Assembly: GCA_900319525.1 (NCBI GenBank)
Contig: ONOU01000004.1
Span: 1 to 64,000 of the forward strand
Source of the DNA: an uncultured Prevotellaceae bacterium
GTDB taxonomy: Bacteria > Bacteroidota > Bacteroidia > Bacteroidales > Muribaculaceae
DNA: 64,000 nucleotides
Direction: 5' to 3'
Below are positions 25,407 through 33,510 of this stretch, piece after piece. The position numbers were made by a program, and so were the translations under genes. The first letter of the stretch is position 1. Every line of letters begins with the position of its first letter. The notes beneath the pieces were generated by a model, which was not told the DNA's origin, did no database searches, and was given only the letters and a program-made list of their open reading frames with translations.

Positions 25407-26648
25407 ATGAAACTCAACCTGATCACCTTCGCTTCATCGCTCGCGAGCCGCGAGTCGATCTTCACCGACCACCATGAACTTCTCGACACCATCGCCGAGA
25501 AATATGACGTACAGTATATCTTCCCCGAGGATTTGGACAAGCCACGTCCCGATGGGGCCACCATGGTGCTCGTGGGCAGCGGTGGTGTTGAGGAGATGGT
25601 CAAGGGGGCTATCGATAGCCTGCCGCCCTATGTCGTTCTCATCGCCGACGGCCTGAAGAATTCACTGGCAGCCTCGCTCGAGATACTGTCATGGATGCGC
25701 CAGACGGGCCGTCAGGGCCGCGTGCTGCACGGCCCCACCAGCTTCATCGTGCAGGGCATCGGCAACTATGTGATGGCCCATGAGGCTGTCGCCCGCTTGA
25801 ATGGAATGCGCGTGGGCGTCATCGGCAGGCCTTCGGGATGGCTCATCGCCAGCGATGTGACTTATCAGGCCATGCGCGAGCGTTGGGGCATCGAGATGGT
25901 GGATGTGCCGCTCGACGAGGTGGTCAAGGGCTACGAGACGGTGACGTCCGACGAGGTGCAGGACATCACCGATGAGTTCATGAATCGCGCTTTCGGCATT
26001 CTGGAGCCCACACGCGACGAGGTGGTCAAGGCCATGCGCCTGTACCGTTCGGTAAAAAGCATCGTTGAGCGGTACAGCCTGAATGCCTTTACACTCAACT
26101 GCTTTGATCTGATACCCATCACCCACACTACCGGCTGTGTGGCACTGGCCTTGCTCAACCAGGAGGGTATTCCCGCTGGCTGCGAGGGCGACGAGCAGAC
26201 ACTGCTCACCATGCTGGCCGTGCAGGCAGCCACCGGCGAGATGACCTTCATGGCCAACCCGTCCAAGATTCTGGACAATGCAGCCCACGAGATGGTGTTT
26301 GCCCATTGCACCATCGCTCCCGCTATGGCCGACCGTTATATTATCCGCGACCACTATGAGTCGCTCAGCGGTGTAGCCGTCGAGGGCATCTTCGACCCGA
26401 TGGACATGACGGTGGTCAAGTGTGGCGGCAAAGGCATGGAGCACTACTTCCTGAGCAAGGCGCAGCTGATTGAGTGCACGACCAATCCCAACATGTGCCG
26501 CACCCAGCTACGATTGCGTTTGGACGAGCCGCTGGACTACTTCCTGGAGCGCAGCATCGGCAACCACCACGTCATCGTCCGCGGCGACCACACTCAGTGC
26601 ATCGAGGCCACCCTGCGCCTGCTTGGTGCCAAGGCCATTATCGAATAA
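25407..26648 (+). CDS. L-fucose/L-arabinose isomerase-like fold protein
   Basis: A 413-residue cytoplasmic protein. The N-terminal 200 residues form alternating strand-helix units; the C-terminal part has the FucI-like pattern CVALALLNQEGIPAGCEGDE (about residues 247-266), AHCTIAP, and the closing GNHHVIVRGDHTQCIE. In fucose isomerase the equivalent region carries the metal-binding Glu, Asp and His residues; E264/D265 and H in GNHH are candidates. Actual activity is unknown, and many members are annotated only by fold. It is followed after 3 bases by the kinase-like gene, so both form an operon and could act on the same sugar or on a cell-envelope sugar. Confidence 0.7.
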   Translation: MKLNLITFASSLASRESIFTDHHELLDTIAEKYDVQYIFPEDLDKPRPDGATMVLVGSGGVEEMVKGAIDSLPPYVVLIADGLKNSLAASLEILSWMRQTGRQGRVLHGPTSFIVQGIGNYVMAHEAVARLNGMRVGVIGRPSGWLIASDVTYQAMRERWGIEMVDVPLDEVVKGYETVTSDEVQDITDEFMNRAFGILEPTRDEVVKAMRLYRSVKSIVERYSLNAFTLNCFDLIPITHTTGCVALALLNQEGIPAGCEGDEQTLLTMLAVQAATGEMTFMANPSKILDNAAHEMVFAHCTIAPAMADRYIIRDHYESLSGVAVEGIFDPMDMTVVKCGGKGMEHYFLSKAQLIECTTNPNMCRTQLRLRLDEPLDYFLERSIGNHHVIVRGDHTQCIEATLRLLGAKAIIE

Positions 26649-26651
26649 CAC

Positions 26652-27398
26652 ATGCTACGCGTCAATCCCAAATACGAACCGCTGCGCGAGTGGCTGGAAC
26701 GGCTTCCCGAGGACTTTGAGCGGCTGGGCGAGGTCATCTATGACAAGCGCAACCAGTTGCGCGTCATCACCGCACCCGATGGCACTCTGGTCAACGTTAA
26801 GCGCTATTGCAAGACCCACATGGTCAATCGTGTGGTGTATTCGTTGGGAATCCGCCAGCCCAAGGGCCTGAGGGCCTATCGCTACCCCACCCGCCTGCTC
26901 GAACGCGGCATCGACACACCCGAACCCATCGCCTATATTGAACAGCGCTGCTGCGGTCTGTTGGGGCTGAGCTACTTCGTCAGCGTGCAATCACCACTGC
27001 GGCACACGCTCTATGAGCTGGGCGACGCACGCGAGGGCACCTACGAGGACATCGCCGATGCCCTGGGCCGCTACACCGCCGCAATGCACGAGGCCGAGGT
27101 GCTGCATCTAGACTATTCACCAGGCAATATACTATGGGACAAGGACGGGAAAGGCTATCGCTTTGCGGTGGTCGATATCAACCGCATGCGTTTCGGCAAG
27201 GTCGATATGGCAGACGGATGTGCCGCACTGCGCCGCCTGTGGGGCCCCAAACGCTTTATCGAGCTCATTGCCCGCAGCTACGCCGCGGCACGCGGTTTTG
27301 ACCCCGACGAGGCAGTCCGCCTCACCATGCAGGCCCGCACCGCCTTCTGGACCCGCTACAGCCGCCGCCACCCCGTCGAGTTCCCCCTGGAACTCTAG
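26652..27398 (+). CDS. LPS (Kdo/InaA-type) kinase-like protein
   Basis: A 248-residue protein with a small kinase fold: an N-terminal Lys-containing strand (TLVNVKRYCK), the catalytic loop HLDYSPGNIL (152-161, with D154 as base and N159), and the metal-binding D175 in VDINRMRF. This is the pattern of the lipopolysaccharide kinase family (WaaP/InaA/Kdo kinase) that phosphorylates core sugars such as heptose or Kdo. Substrate here is inferred. It belongs to the operon begun by the FucI-like gene and ends at a strong inverted repeat. Confidence 0.75.
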   Translation: MLRVNPKYEPLREWLERLPEDFERLGEVIYDKRNQLRVITAPDGTLVNVKRYCKTHMVNRVVYSLGIRQPKGLRAYRYPTRLLERGIDTPEPIAYIEQRCCGLLGLSYFVSVQSPLRHTLYELGDAREGTYEDIADALGRYTAAMHEAEVLHLDYSPGNILWDKDGKGYRFAVVDINRMRFGKVDMADGCAALRRLWGPKRFIELIARSYAAARGFDPDEAVRLTMQARTAFWTRYSRRHPVEFPLEL

Positions 27399-27421
27399 GG
27401 GCCTTCAGCCTGATTTTTTAT

Positions 27422-27492
27422 AAGACAAGAAAGGCAAGAACGACAATGCATCTATTCATCAAGAGAATTGTCGTTCTTGTCTTTCTCGTCTT
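27422..27492. terminator. Long inverted repeat, bidirectional terminator
   Basis: Arms 27422-27447 and 27467-27492 pair over 26 bp with two mismatches (both G-T in RNA). It lies between two convergent genes, so it can end both transcripts. The arm is purine-rich on one strand (AAGACAAGAAAGGCAAGAAC). Confidence 0.75.
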
Positions 27493-27513
27493 GCTGATCA
27501 GCGGCGACAGCCG

Positions 27514-28911
27514 TTACTTGTACAGGACGTAAGCCGTCATCGGGGCCAGCGTGGCCTTGAGAACGCCTTTCTTCACCGTGAAGCGCTGCTTGGTCACGGC
27601 GTCGCGGTATTTGCCGTTGCTCAGGGTCACGGGGATGGCCACCTGGGCAGGCTGCTCGTCGAGGTTGATGACCACGGCGGCTCTGGCGCCGCGCTCCACG
27701 ATGATCTGCTTGCCGTTCTCGCTATAGATGATGTTCTCGGGCTGACCCACGTTGCGGTGGCGGAACTCGTTGACGGCCTTCACCACGGGGTGCTTGAACT
27801 CGTCGTTGCCCACCTTGCCGATCTCGTTGTCGCCCCAATAGTTCTCGCGGGTGCTGCCGTGAGGGCGGCTGTAGAACAGCGGCGTGCCGTACTGGCGTGC
27901 GGTCAGGAAGACCCAACCCAGGCGGATGAGCTCGTCACTCATGCCGGCCGAGGCGTGGTCGTTGCAGTAGGTGTCGTGCGACTCGACCCAGGTCACCAGG
28001 TGGGCGGGATCCACCGAGTGGTGCCACGTCAACAGGTTGTCGGCACGGGCATCATGCTTATTGAGCACGTTGCGCAGCACCCAACCATAGTTGCTGGCCG
28101 TCAAGTCCATATACTCGGCATAGCCCTGCTCGGGCACATTGCGGTCCTGCAACACCTCGCCGTAGATAAAGAGTTGCTCACGCGGCACGGCCAGACGCAG
28201 GCCCTTCACGGCCTTGCGACCCATAGCCACGTCCCAGAAGTCATTCTCGGGCGACTTGGGGTCACGCATCTCGCCAGGCAGGCCGATGTGCTTGGCCGTG
28301 TCATAGCGGAAACCGCTAGCGCCACAAGCCAGCACGTCGTTGACATACTGCATGTAGTAGTACTGGAAATCAGGGTTCTCGGTGTTCACGTCGGGCAGCG
28401 TGCCCATCTCGCCCGTCGTGCACTGGTAGCGGTCGCTATAGTCCTTGATGGGCCACAGGCCGTTGGCATGGAACAGGTTCTCGCGGCCATTCACGGCGCT
28501 GTCGAGGCGGGCGTTGATCTGCGTGCGGTCAATCACCGTGTGGTTAGGCAACACATCCACGATCACGCGCAGGCCCAGGCGCTTGGCCTCGGCACACATC
28601 GCCTTGAACTCGTCACGCGTCCCCAGCTGATAGTTACCGATGGTCCAATCCGTCGGCTGGTAGTGGTAATACCACTTGCCGTGCCCGAACAGCTGGCGGC
28701 CGCCGCCCTCGCCCACGACACACTCGTTGATGGGCGACGTCTGCACAATCGTGTAACCCGCATCCTTAATCTCCGTCAGATGCTCCTTGATGGTATTAAA
28801 CGACCACGACCACGCGTGGAGAATAATCTCATTATTACCCTCAGCAGTCTGTGCCATGCCAGCCATCACACCCATAAGAGCAATCAATACGATAGAAATA
28901 AACTTTTTCAT
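27514..28911 (-). CDS. Secreted alpha-amylase, GH13
   Basis: A 465-residue enzyme with an N-terminal signal peptide (about 1-20, ending GMAQ) and the GH13 catalytic barrel: DVLPNHTV (region I), GFRYDTAKHI with nucleophile D204, IYGEVLQ with acid/base E252, and VESHDTY with D313. It is compact, with one C-terminal beta domain, and lacks a lipobox, so it is probably periplasmic or secreted. It cleaves alpha-1,4-glucans. The frame is open to 28935, but the ATG at 28911 (MKKFISIV) gives the proper signal peptide; a -7 element TATCTTTG lies at 28945-28938, just upstream. Confidence 0.88.
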   Translation of the reverse strand: MKKFISIVLIALMGVMAGMAQTAEGNNEIILHAWSWSFNTIKEHLTEIKDAGYTIVQTSPINECVVGEGGGRQLFGHGKWYYHYQPTDWTIGNYQLGTRDEFKAMCAEAKRLGLRVIVDVLPNHTVIDRTQINARLDSAVNGRENLFHANGLWPIKDYSDRYQCTTGEMGTLPDVNTENPDFQYYYMQYVNDVLACGASGFRYDTAKHIGLPGEMRDPKSPENDFWDVAMGRKAVKGLRLAVPREQLFIYGEVLQDRNVPEQGYAEYMDLTASNYGWVLRNVLNKHDARADNLLTWHHSVDPAHLVTWVESHDTYCNDHASAGMSDELIRLGWVFLTARQYGTPLFYSRPHGSTRENYWGDNEIGKVGNDEFKHPVVKAVNEFRHRNVGQPENIIYSENGKQIIVERGARAAVVINLDEQPAQVAIPVTLSNGKYRDAVTKQRFTVKKGVLKATLAPMTAYVLYK

Positions 28912-28935
28912 ATACACTAAAATCTTGTTTAACAT

Positions 28936-29711
28936 CGCAAAGATAGTAATCTTTTTAGTTTTTAGTTGTAAGTTTTCAGTTTTTAGTTGGCATCCGCACC
29001 CTTGGGGCTCACGCTAAGCGCCCCAAAAAGGAAAGACAATAAACACAACAAATACTAAGGGCATCTACACCCTTTTCTGTTGGCGCACCTTTAAAACTTA
29101 GCGAATTCGCGGCTTAGCGTGAGGGCATTAAATTTTGAAAACAAGAAAAACAAGAAACACAATCTTCTTGTTTCAAACAACAGGAACAACTCTTTTTAAA
29201 AAGCAACTGACTAATCATAATATCTTTGATAGCAGACACAAAGCCTAAACCTAACACCTATTTTTTACGTTTTCTAGATTTTCCACGTTTTCCACTATTA
29301 TATATATAATATGGAAAATATGTAAAATATAGAAAATATAGAATTTATGTCATCGCAAGTTTTGACAGGACATAAATTCATATATTTATATCATTACTCA
29401 ATTTTCACAAATTCTACATTTTCCACGTTTTCTACGTGCACACACTGCCAAAAACGAAAACAACAAACATCCCTATTTTCAAACAACAAGATTTCAAGAA
29501 AAGGAAAACAACAAACACAACAAATACAATAATTTAAATCAAACGCAAATTACGCTGATTTTCACAGATGATTATTTAATCAAATCTATAAAAATCGGCG
29601 TAATTCATGTTTTGCTAACAGTTACGCACGCACAAACAAAACACGCACGTATGGAAAACGTAGAAAACATGGAAGAATAAAAAACGAAACAGAAAATAAA
29701 AATCAAAATCC
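28936..29711. other. AT-rich intergenic region with several inverted repeats
   Basis: No credible gene. Contents: a TTTTTAGTTG-type repeat tract (28950-28990); an 11-bp inverted repeat CTCACGCTAAG (29008-29018 with 29113-29123) enclosing about 95 bases; an imperfect 35-bp inverted repeat with an AT-only centre (29268-29302 with 29305-29339); a direct-repeated CATTTTCCACGTTTTCTA motif (29270s and 29410s); and an imperfect palindrome ACGCTGATTTT...AAAATCGGCGT (29555-29605). The last type is a dispersed Bacteroidetes repeat. A-rich runs of AACAAGAAACAC type fill the rest. Confidence 0.6.
29268..29339. repeat. Imperfect 35-bp inverted repeat
   Basis: Arms 29268-29302 and 29305-29339 with a 2-base centre; the left arm carries TTTTCTAGATTTTCCACG and the right arm its near-complement. 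It could form a cruciform. Confidence 0.6.
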
Positions 29712-29742
29712 TTGCGCAATTCTTCAGAAACCACTATTTTTG
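29712..29742 (+). promoter_or_regulatory. Promoter of the candidate structured RNA / RM transcript
   Basis: TTGC (29712-29715) and TATTTTTG (29735-29742) with a 20-base gap between TTG and TA. Transcription would start near 29749-29751, at the 5' arm of the first hairpin (29751). Confidence 0.65.
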
Positions 29743-29748
29743 CACCAA

Positions 29749-30072
29749 CTCATTGACGGATCCAGTCGCATCGGCGACCACTACAACCAACCGTCAATGA
29801 AGACATATTAGATACAGGCGTTTACTGTAACGCTTTGGTTTTGACGTTTCAAGAATCTCGCAAATTCTAAAGAACAATCCGTCGAAGACAAAGCAACGTG
29901 AACGCTCCAATAGGTGTATTATATCCCTCACTCAGGTCAACACATTTGGCTTGAGAGTTTTGATATACACATCTTCGTGGAGCTTTCGACGTTGCTCACT
30001 CCTGACGGATTAGGCAATGCGAGAGCCTTTGAAACGTGGAACTGAGCAACAGACTTGGCTCCACGTTTTGTA
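29749..30072 (+). ncRNA. Candidate structured RNA (6S-like rod or leader of the RM gene)
   Basis: About 320 nt with many perfect complementary segments. Element 1: CATTGACGG (29751-29759) with CCGTCAATG (29791-29799), enclosing GTCGC/GCGAC (29765-29769, 29774-29778). Element 2: GCGTT/AACGC hairpin at 29818-29833. Element 3: a fully nested rod in which 29845-29852 pairs with 30029-30036, 29856-29862 with 30018-30024, 29876-29883 with 30004-30011, 29892-29899 with 29989-29996, 29904-29908 with 29979-29983, and 29912-29925 with 29962-29974. Element 4: AAACGTGGA (30032-30040) with TCCACGTTT (30060-30068) then TGTATTT, a terminator that overlaps and could compete with the rod's closing stem. A promoter fits exactly upstream. 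A rod with asymmetric internal loops is the shape of 6S RNA; a regulatory leader of the adjacent RM gene is the alternative. Confidence 0.6.
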
Positions 30073-30075
30073 TTT
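30032..30075 (+). terminator. Terminator of the candidate structured RNA
   Basis: Perfect 9-bp stem (30032-30040 with 30060-30068) followed by a U-rich stretch interrupted by G and A. It lies 90 bases before the RM start codon, so read-through or antitermination would be needed for joint transcription. Confidence 0.5.
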
Positions 30076-30160
30076 AATTGGCATTAACCTCTAATTATCA
30101 CACCCCTGGTTGCCGAGAGCCACAACCAAACAAATAATCGTGGCAATTATTTTTTAAATT

Positions 30161-32533
30161 ATGAATAAGTCTAAATACTCTATCAAGGAACCTCTTGAAG
30201 CATATACCAGATCTATAATTGAAGAGCGTTTGCGCTCTCTTGGATATAATATGGATGAAACAGATATCAACTGCAATATTTATAGAGAGCGTGCTAAATA
30301 TAAATTCCAAGATGATGCTTTAAATGGGAAAAACCCTGATTTTTTAGTTTATAAAGAGAACTCAACCCTTATACTTGCTGTTATTGAGGCAAAGAGGCCG
30401 GGTATTTCACTTGATACCGCAATTGATCAAGCAATTAAACTATATGCTAGTCCATTAGATATTCCCATTGTCTTTGTGTATAATGCCGGTTCTTTTTACG
30501 CTTGCACAAAGGACAGGAATTCTATTAAAATTGATGGAATTGAAATCAGTGATTTTGTCGATGAGGACACATTGCTAAAACTAATAGAAGGTGATTTTAA
30601 CATTGAAAGTGTTCCGTCTGGGTTTTCATTATCTCGTGCTGACTTGCTAACTAAATTCAAGAAAGCAAATGATTTATTGAGAAAGGCTGGTTTAAGAGAA
30701 GGATATGAGCGTTTTTCTGTATTCTCTGATTTAATGTTTTTAAAGCTGAAAAATGACTTTGGTGATATTGGTGAATTATCAGGAACCGATGGTCTGGATA
30801 AATCTTGTACTTGGAAAAAACTAATAGACAAAATACCATCTGATGACGAAGCTAATTTTGATATTGAAGATTCAGAGGTGAAATCTTATCTAGAGGATAC
30901 AATAAAGAAAAAATTGAAAGAGGCTTATGGAGATGTTTTTGAGTCATCATTAAATATTCAAGATGAGATAATATTGATAGATCTCATAAAATTAATTGAC
31001 AGTATACCATTAAAAGACGTTGATACAGATGTAAAAGGTGATGCTTTTGAGTATTTTCTCCGTAATGTCACAAATGGAAATAAAGATTTAGGAGAATACT
31101 ACACACCACGTCATATTGTTAAAATGATAGTTAAACTCTTAAATCCAATATATGGAGAGAAGATTTATGATCCCTGTTGTGGTACAGGTGGGTTTCTGCT
31201 AGAGTGTTTTAAACATTTAAGAAATAATACCGATGTAACAGAAAGCAAATCTGATTCCAATGATGTGAAAGAGGAAAAGAAAGAGAAACGCAGGATTATA
31301 AGAGAAGAAAGTGTTTATGGTCGAGAAATAACATCAACTGCTAGAATTGCTAAAATGAATATGATTCTATTTGGCGATGGCCATACTCATATCCGTCAAA
31401 TGGATTCTCTTTCAGAAGTCGTTAAAGAGGAATTTAATATTGTAGTTTCGAATATCCCATATTCTCAAAAAGTAGAAAATGGCGCTTTTTATGAATTCCC
31501 AACCGAAAAGGGTGACAGTTTGTTCATGCAACACATTTGGAAAGCTGTAAAAAAAGGAGGTCGAATAGCTGTTGTCGTACCAGATACTTTTTTATATGGT
31601 AAAGACACTTTTGATATAAGGAAGAAAATTATTGATGAGAGTTTAAGAATAATAATTGTTTCACTACCTAGGGGCGTCTTTAATCCTTACACACCAACAA
31701 AGACAAGCATATTATTTGCTTATAAAAAACAAAATCTAAGTCAATCAAGTAAACAAACTGATATTTCAATGTATATCATAAGAAACGATGGTTTTGAATT
31801 AGGAGCAAGAAGGCGTCCACTAAGAGGGCAGTCTGATTGTAATAAGTTCTTAAGGGATTATGATTTCGATAAAAATCTACGTATTGTTGAGGCTCCTAAC
31901 TCAATAAATGTTTCTTACGATGATATTCTAAAGAAAAAATATAATTTGTTCCCGTTCGAATACATGGAACATCTACCAAGTGTTGATAATTTAGAATCTC
32001 TAAAATCGATTGGTAGTTATATTGAAGAACGTAAAGAAAGATTTGATATTAACATTTTTGATGATATCTTAGAAGAGTGTGTTATTTTATCCGTTACCAA
32101 AAATGGCATTTATATTGGCGACGAATTAAGCGCCAAAGATATTAATGATCTTAAGCAGAAATATAAAAGAGTCTATGCTGGAGATTTTACTTATAACCCG
32201 CATCGTATTAATGTCGGAAGCGTTGGCGTAGTTCCTCAACTTTCTAAGTATATGTACGTTTCAGATATCTATCCTGTCTTCAAGATTAAGGATACTAATA
32301 CTATTCCAAACTATTATCTACAACGCTTGCTCAAAACAAACGAGTATAAAGTAATTATAAACGACTATTGTCAAGGTGGTGCAAGAGCAGATTTAAAATT
32401 AAAATGGTTATCACGCATAAAACTGGAATTACCATCAGAAGATGAGATTAAGAGAGTTTCTAATTTGTCACAAAAGATGGAAAAAGTATATAATCTCTAT
32501 AGAAAACTATTGAAAGAACTCATGGAGGAATAG
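30161..32533 (+). CDS. Single-chain restriction-modification enzyme (nuclease + N6-adenine methylase + specificity domain)
   Basis: A 790-residue protein. Residues about 10-135 form a type I HsdR-N-like nuclease: D60 (NPDFLVYKE), E76-A-K78 (IEAKRPG) and the QxxxY motif Q90-Y95 (DQAIKLYA), i.e. a PD-(D/E)xK core. Residues about 285-560 are an HsdM-type methylase: GEYYTPRHIVKMIVKL, SAM motif DPCCGTGGF, and motif IV SNIPYS (instead of the usual NPPY/F). Residues about 640-790 resemble one target-recognition half of HsdS (DFTYNPHRINVGSVGVVP, then a C-terminal coiled helix). There is no helicase domain and no separate hsdS/hsdR, so it is best viewed as a type IIG-like enzyme built from type I parts. 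Much richer in A+T than the neighbours, hence probably acquired. Confidence 0.85.
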   Translation: MNKSKYSIKEPLEAYTRSIIEERLRSLGYNMDETDINCNIYRERAKYKFQDDALNGKNPDFLVYKENSTLILAVIEAKRPGISLDTAIDQAIKLYASPLDIPIVFVYNAGSFYACTKDRNSIKIDGIEISDFVDEDTLLKLIEGDFNIESVPSGFSLSRADLLTKFKKANDLLRKAGLREGYERFSVFSDLMFLKLKNDFGDIGELSGTDGLDKSCTWKKLIDKIPSDDEANFDIEDSEVKSYLEDTIKKKLKEAYGDVFESSLNIQDEIILIDLIKLIDSIPLKDVDTDVKGDAFEYFLRNVTNGNKDLGEYYTPRHIVKMIVKLLNPIYGEKIYDPCCGTGGFLLECFKHLRNNTDVTESKSDSNDVKEEKKEKRRIIREESVYGREITSTARIAKMNMILFGDGHTHIRQMDSLSEVVKEEFNIVVSNIPYSQKVENGAFYEFPTEKGDSLFMQHIWKAVKKGGRIAVVVPDTFLYGKDTFDIRKKIIDESLRIIIVSLPRGVFNPYTPTKTSILFAYKKQNLSQSSKQTDISMYIIRNDGFELGARRRPLRGQSDCNKFLRDYDFDKNLRIVEAPNSINVSYDDILKKKYNLFPFEYMEHLPSVDNLESLKSIGSYIEERKERFDINIFDDILEECVILSVTKNGIYIGDELSAKDINDLKQKYKRVYAGDFTYNPHRINVGSVGVVPQLSKYMYVSDIYPVFKIKDTNTIPNYYLQRLLKTNEYKVIINDYCQGGARADLKLKWLSRIKLELPSEDEIKRVSNLSQKMEKVYNLYRKLLKELMEE

Positions 32534-32588
32534 AGGGGTCAACGATTAAACCAACGTAATGAAATAGAGGTGTGCTGGTCAGAAATAG

Positions 32589-32612
32589 CCATTAATGATA
32601 AATCATTGATGG
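32589..32612. repeat. Short hairpin 3' of the RM gene
   Basis: CCATTAATGAT and ATCATTGATGG (one mismatch) around AA. No T-run follows. It is followed (32637-32690) by ATTCATGTTACGC and GGAAAACGTGGAAAATG, which resemble 29605-29670 on the left side of the RM island. Confidence 0.45.
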
Positions 32613-32711
32613 TTAATTCGTGATCATTCGTGGGCATTCATGTTACGCGTGTGCGTGGAAAACGTGGAAAATGTAAAATAGGTTTTAGTGAGGCATACGC
32701 AGGCCTTCTAT

Positions 32712-32784
32712 CAACTGATTAGTCTGAATTCTCTGATGGCTGACGCAAAACCTCAGAAATGTTCAGATTAATCAGTTGTTTTTT
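32712..32784 (+). terminator. Terminator of the RM transcript
   Basis: Arms 32712-32729 (CAACTGATTAGTCTGAAT) and 32761-32778 pair with two mismatches; six T follow immediately. The loop is about 31 bases. Confidence 0.6.
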
Positions 32785-32871
32785 AAAGACCGCTGACGGA
32801 TGTCACAATAAAAAGTTGTCAAGGTTGTTTATTTGTGGTTCCTGTTGTTTGAGAAAATTCGTGGGCTGATG

Positions 32872-32903
32872 TTTGGGGGAATGATTTGAAATTCTTAAAT
32901 TTG
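32872..32903 (+). promoter_or_regulatory. Promoter in front of the pepD 5' fragment
   Basis: TTTG (32872-32875), 20-base spacer, TAAATTTG (32896-32903). It differs from the promoter of the intact pepD (34863-34894). Confidence 0.6.
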
Positions 32904-32927
32904 CGAAAAGGAACATTTTTATAATTT

Positions 32928-33081
32928 ATAACCTGTAATAAGACATTAACAAGAGACAATGAACGAAATTGAAAAATTGCAACCCACGTGCATCTGGCGC
33001 AGCTTCTATGCGCTGACACAGGTTCCCCATCCCATCAAGTCCATCCCGTCCATTACAGCGAGAAGCCGGATGCCCCTCTAA
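32928..33081 (+). pseudogene. Duplicated 5' end of pepD (truncated)
   Basis: 32928-33033 repeats the pepD leader and first 23 codons (34921-35028) with few differences: ATAACCTGTAATAAGACATT leader, then MNEIEKLQPTCIW and ALTQVP. One substitution gives RSFY for RNFY. The leader of this copy lacks about nine bases. After the Pro-23 region homology ends and an unrelated tail leads to a stop at 33079-33081; the ORF has 40 codons. The remainder of pepD is absent here. Confidence 0.85.
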
Positions 33082-33105
33082 GCTCTAACCCGCGAGCAAC
33101 GCTCG
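33066..33105. repeat. Heptamer/hairpin remnant
   Basis: CTCTAAGCTCTAACC followed by the hairpin GCGAGCAACGCTCGC; same two elements as the other heptamer arrays, here in the opposite orientation to the upstream ORF. Confidence 0.5.
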
Positions 33106-33123
33106 CAATTCTGCTTTTTGTCA

Positions 33124-33155
33124 TTGACCTCGGGTGATGGGGTGTGATACCTTTG
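33124..33155 (+). promoter_or_regulatory. Possible promoter
   Basis: ATTG (33123-33126), 21-base gap, TACCTTTG (33148-33155). The 250 bases downstream contain no gene that I can identify; they could be an extra leader for the protease gene or a small RNA. Confidence 0.4.
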
Positions 33156-33375
33156 CAATGAGGGGGGCGAGGATCGCTTTTAACCTTTCGTTAACATTTC
33201 CGCCCCACACTATCATTGATTTCTCATTTGGACAGACTGTTGTTAATCAGGCAGTTGCTCAACGGGCTATTCAAAACCTGATTCTGCTTTTTGACGGCAG
33301 CAGTCCATGACAGAGCTGCCTAGTGAAGCAGAAATAGAAAACTACTTGTCCACAAGAAAATTATTAGTATAACTA

Positions 33376-33407
33376 TTTGGAATTTCGCTCAACTTATTCT
33401 ATTTTTG
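33376..33407 (+). promoter_or_regulatory. Promoter of the C10 protease gene
   Basis: TTTG (33376-33379), 20-base spacer, TATTTTTG (33400-33407). Predicted start near 33414, giving a leader of about 97 bases. Confidence 0.65.
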
Positions 33408-33510
33408 TAGCTCTCAAATCAACAAGTGCCATCAATGTGGCTATGAATAGATGATATAGAATTTTCATGAGACCATTTACATTATACGTTATTTTAAGAT
33501 TTTAATCATT

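Noticed and set aside
29749..30072. RNase P RNA, tmRNA or SRP RNA as identity of the structured RNA
   Set aside because: I see none of their invariant segments (for example the GAGGAAAGTCC of RNase P or the GGAAGGAAGCA-like SRP loop) and no tmRNA-like tRNA ends.
29749..30160. Retron (RNA plus reverse transcriptase)
   Set aside because: The gene downstream is a restriction-modification enzyme without any reverse-transcriptase motif.
33124..33480. A gene between the pepD fragment and the protease
   Set aside because: No frame of useful length with a plausible start and normal codon use; only promoter-like elements are seen.
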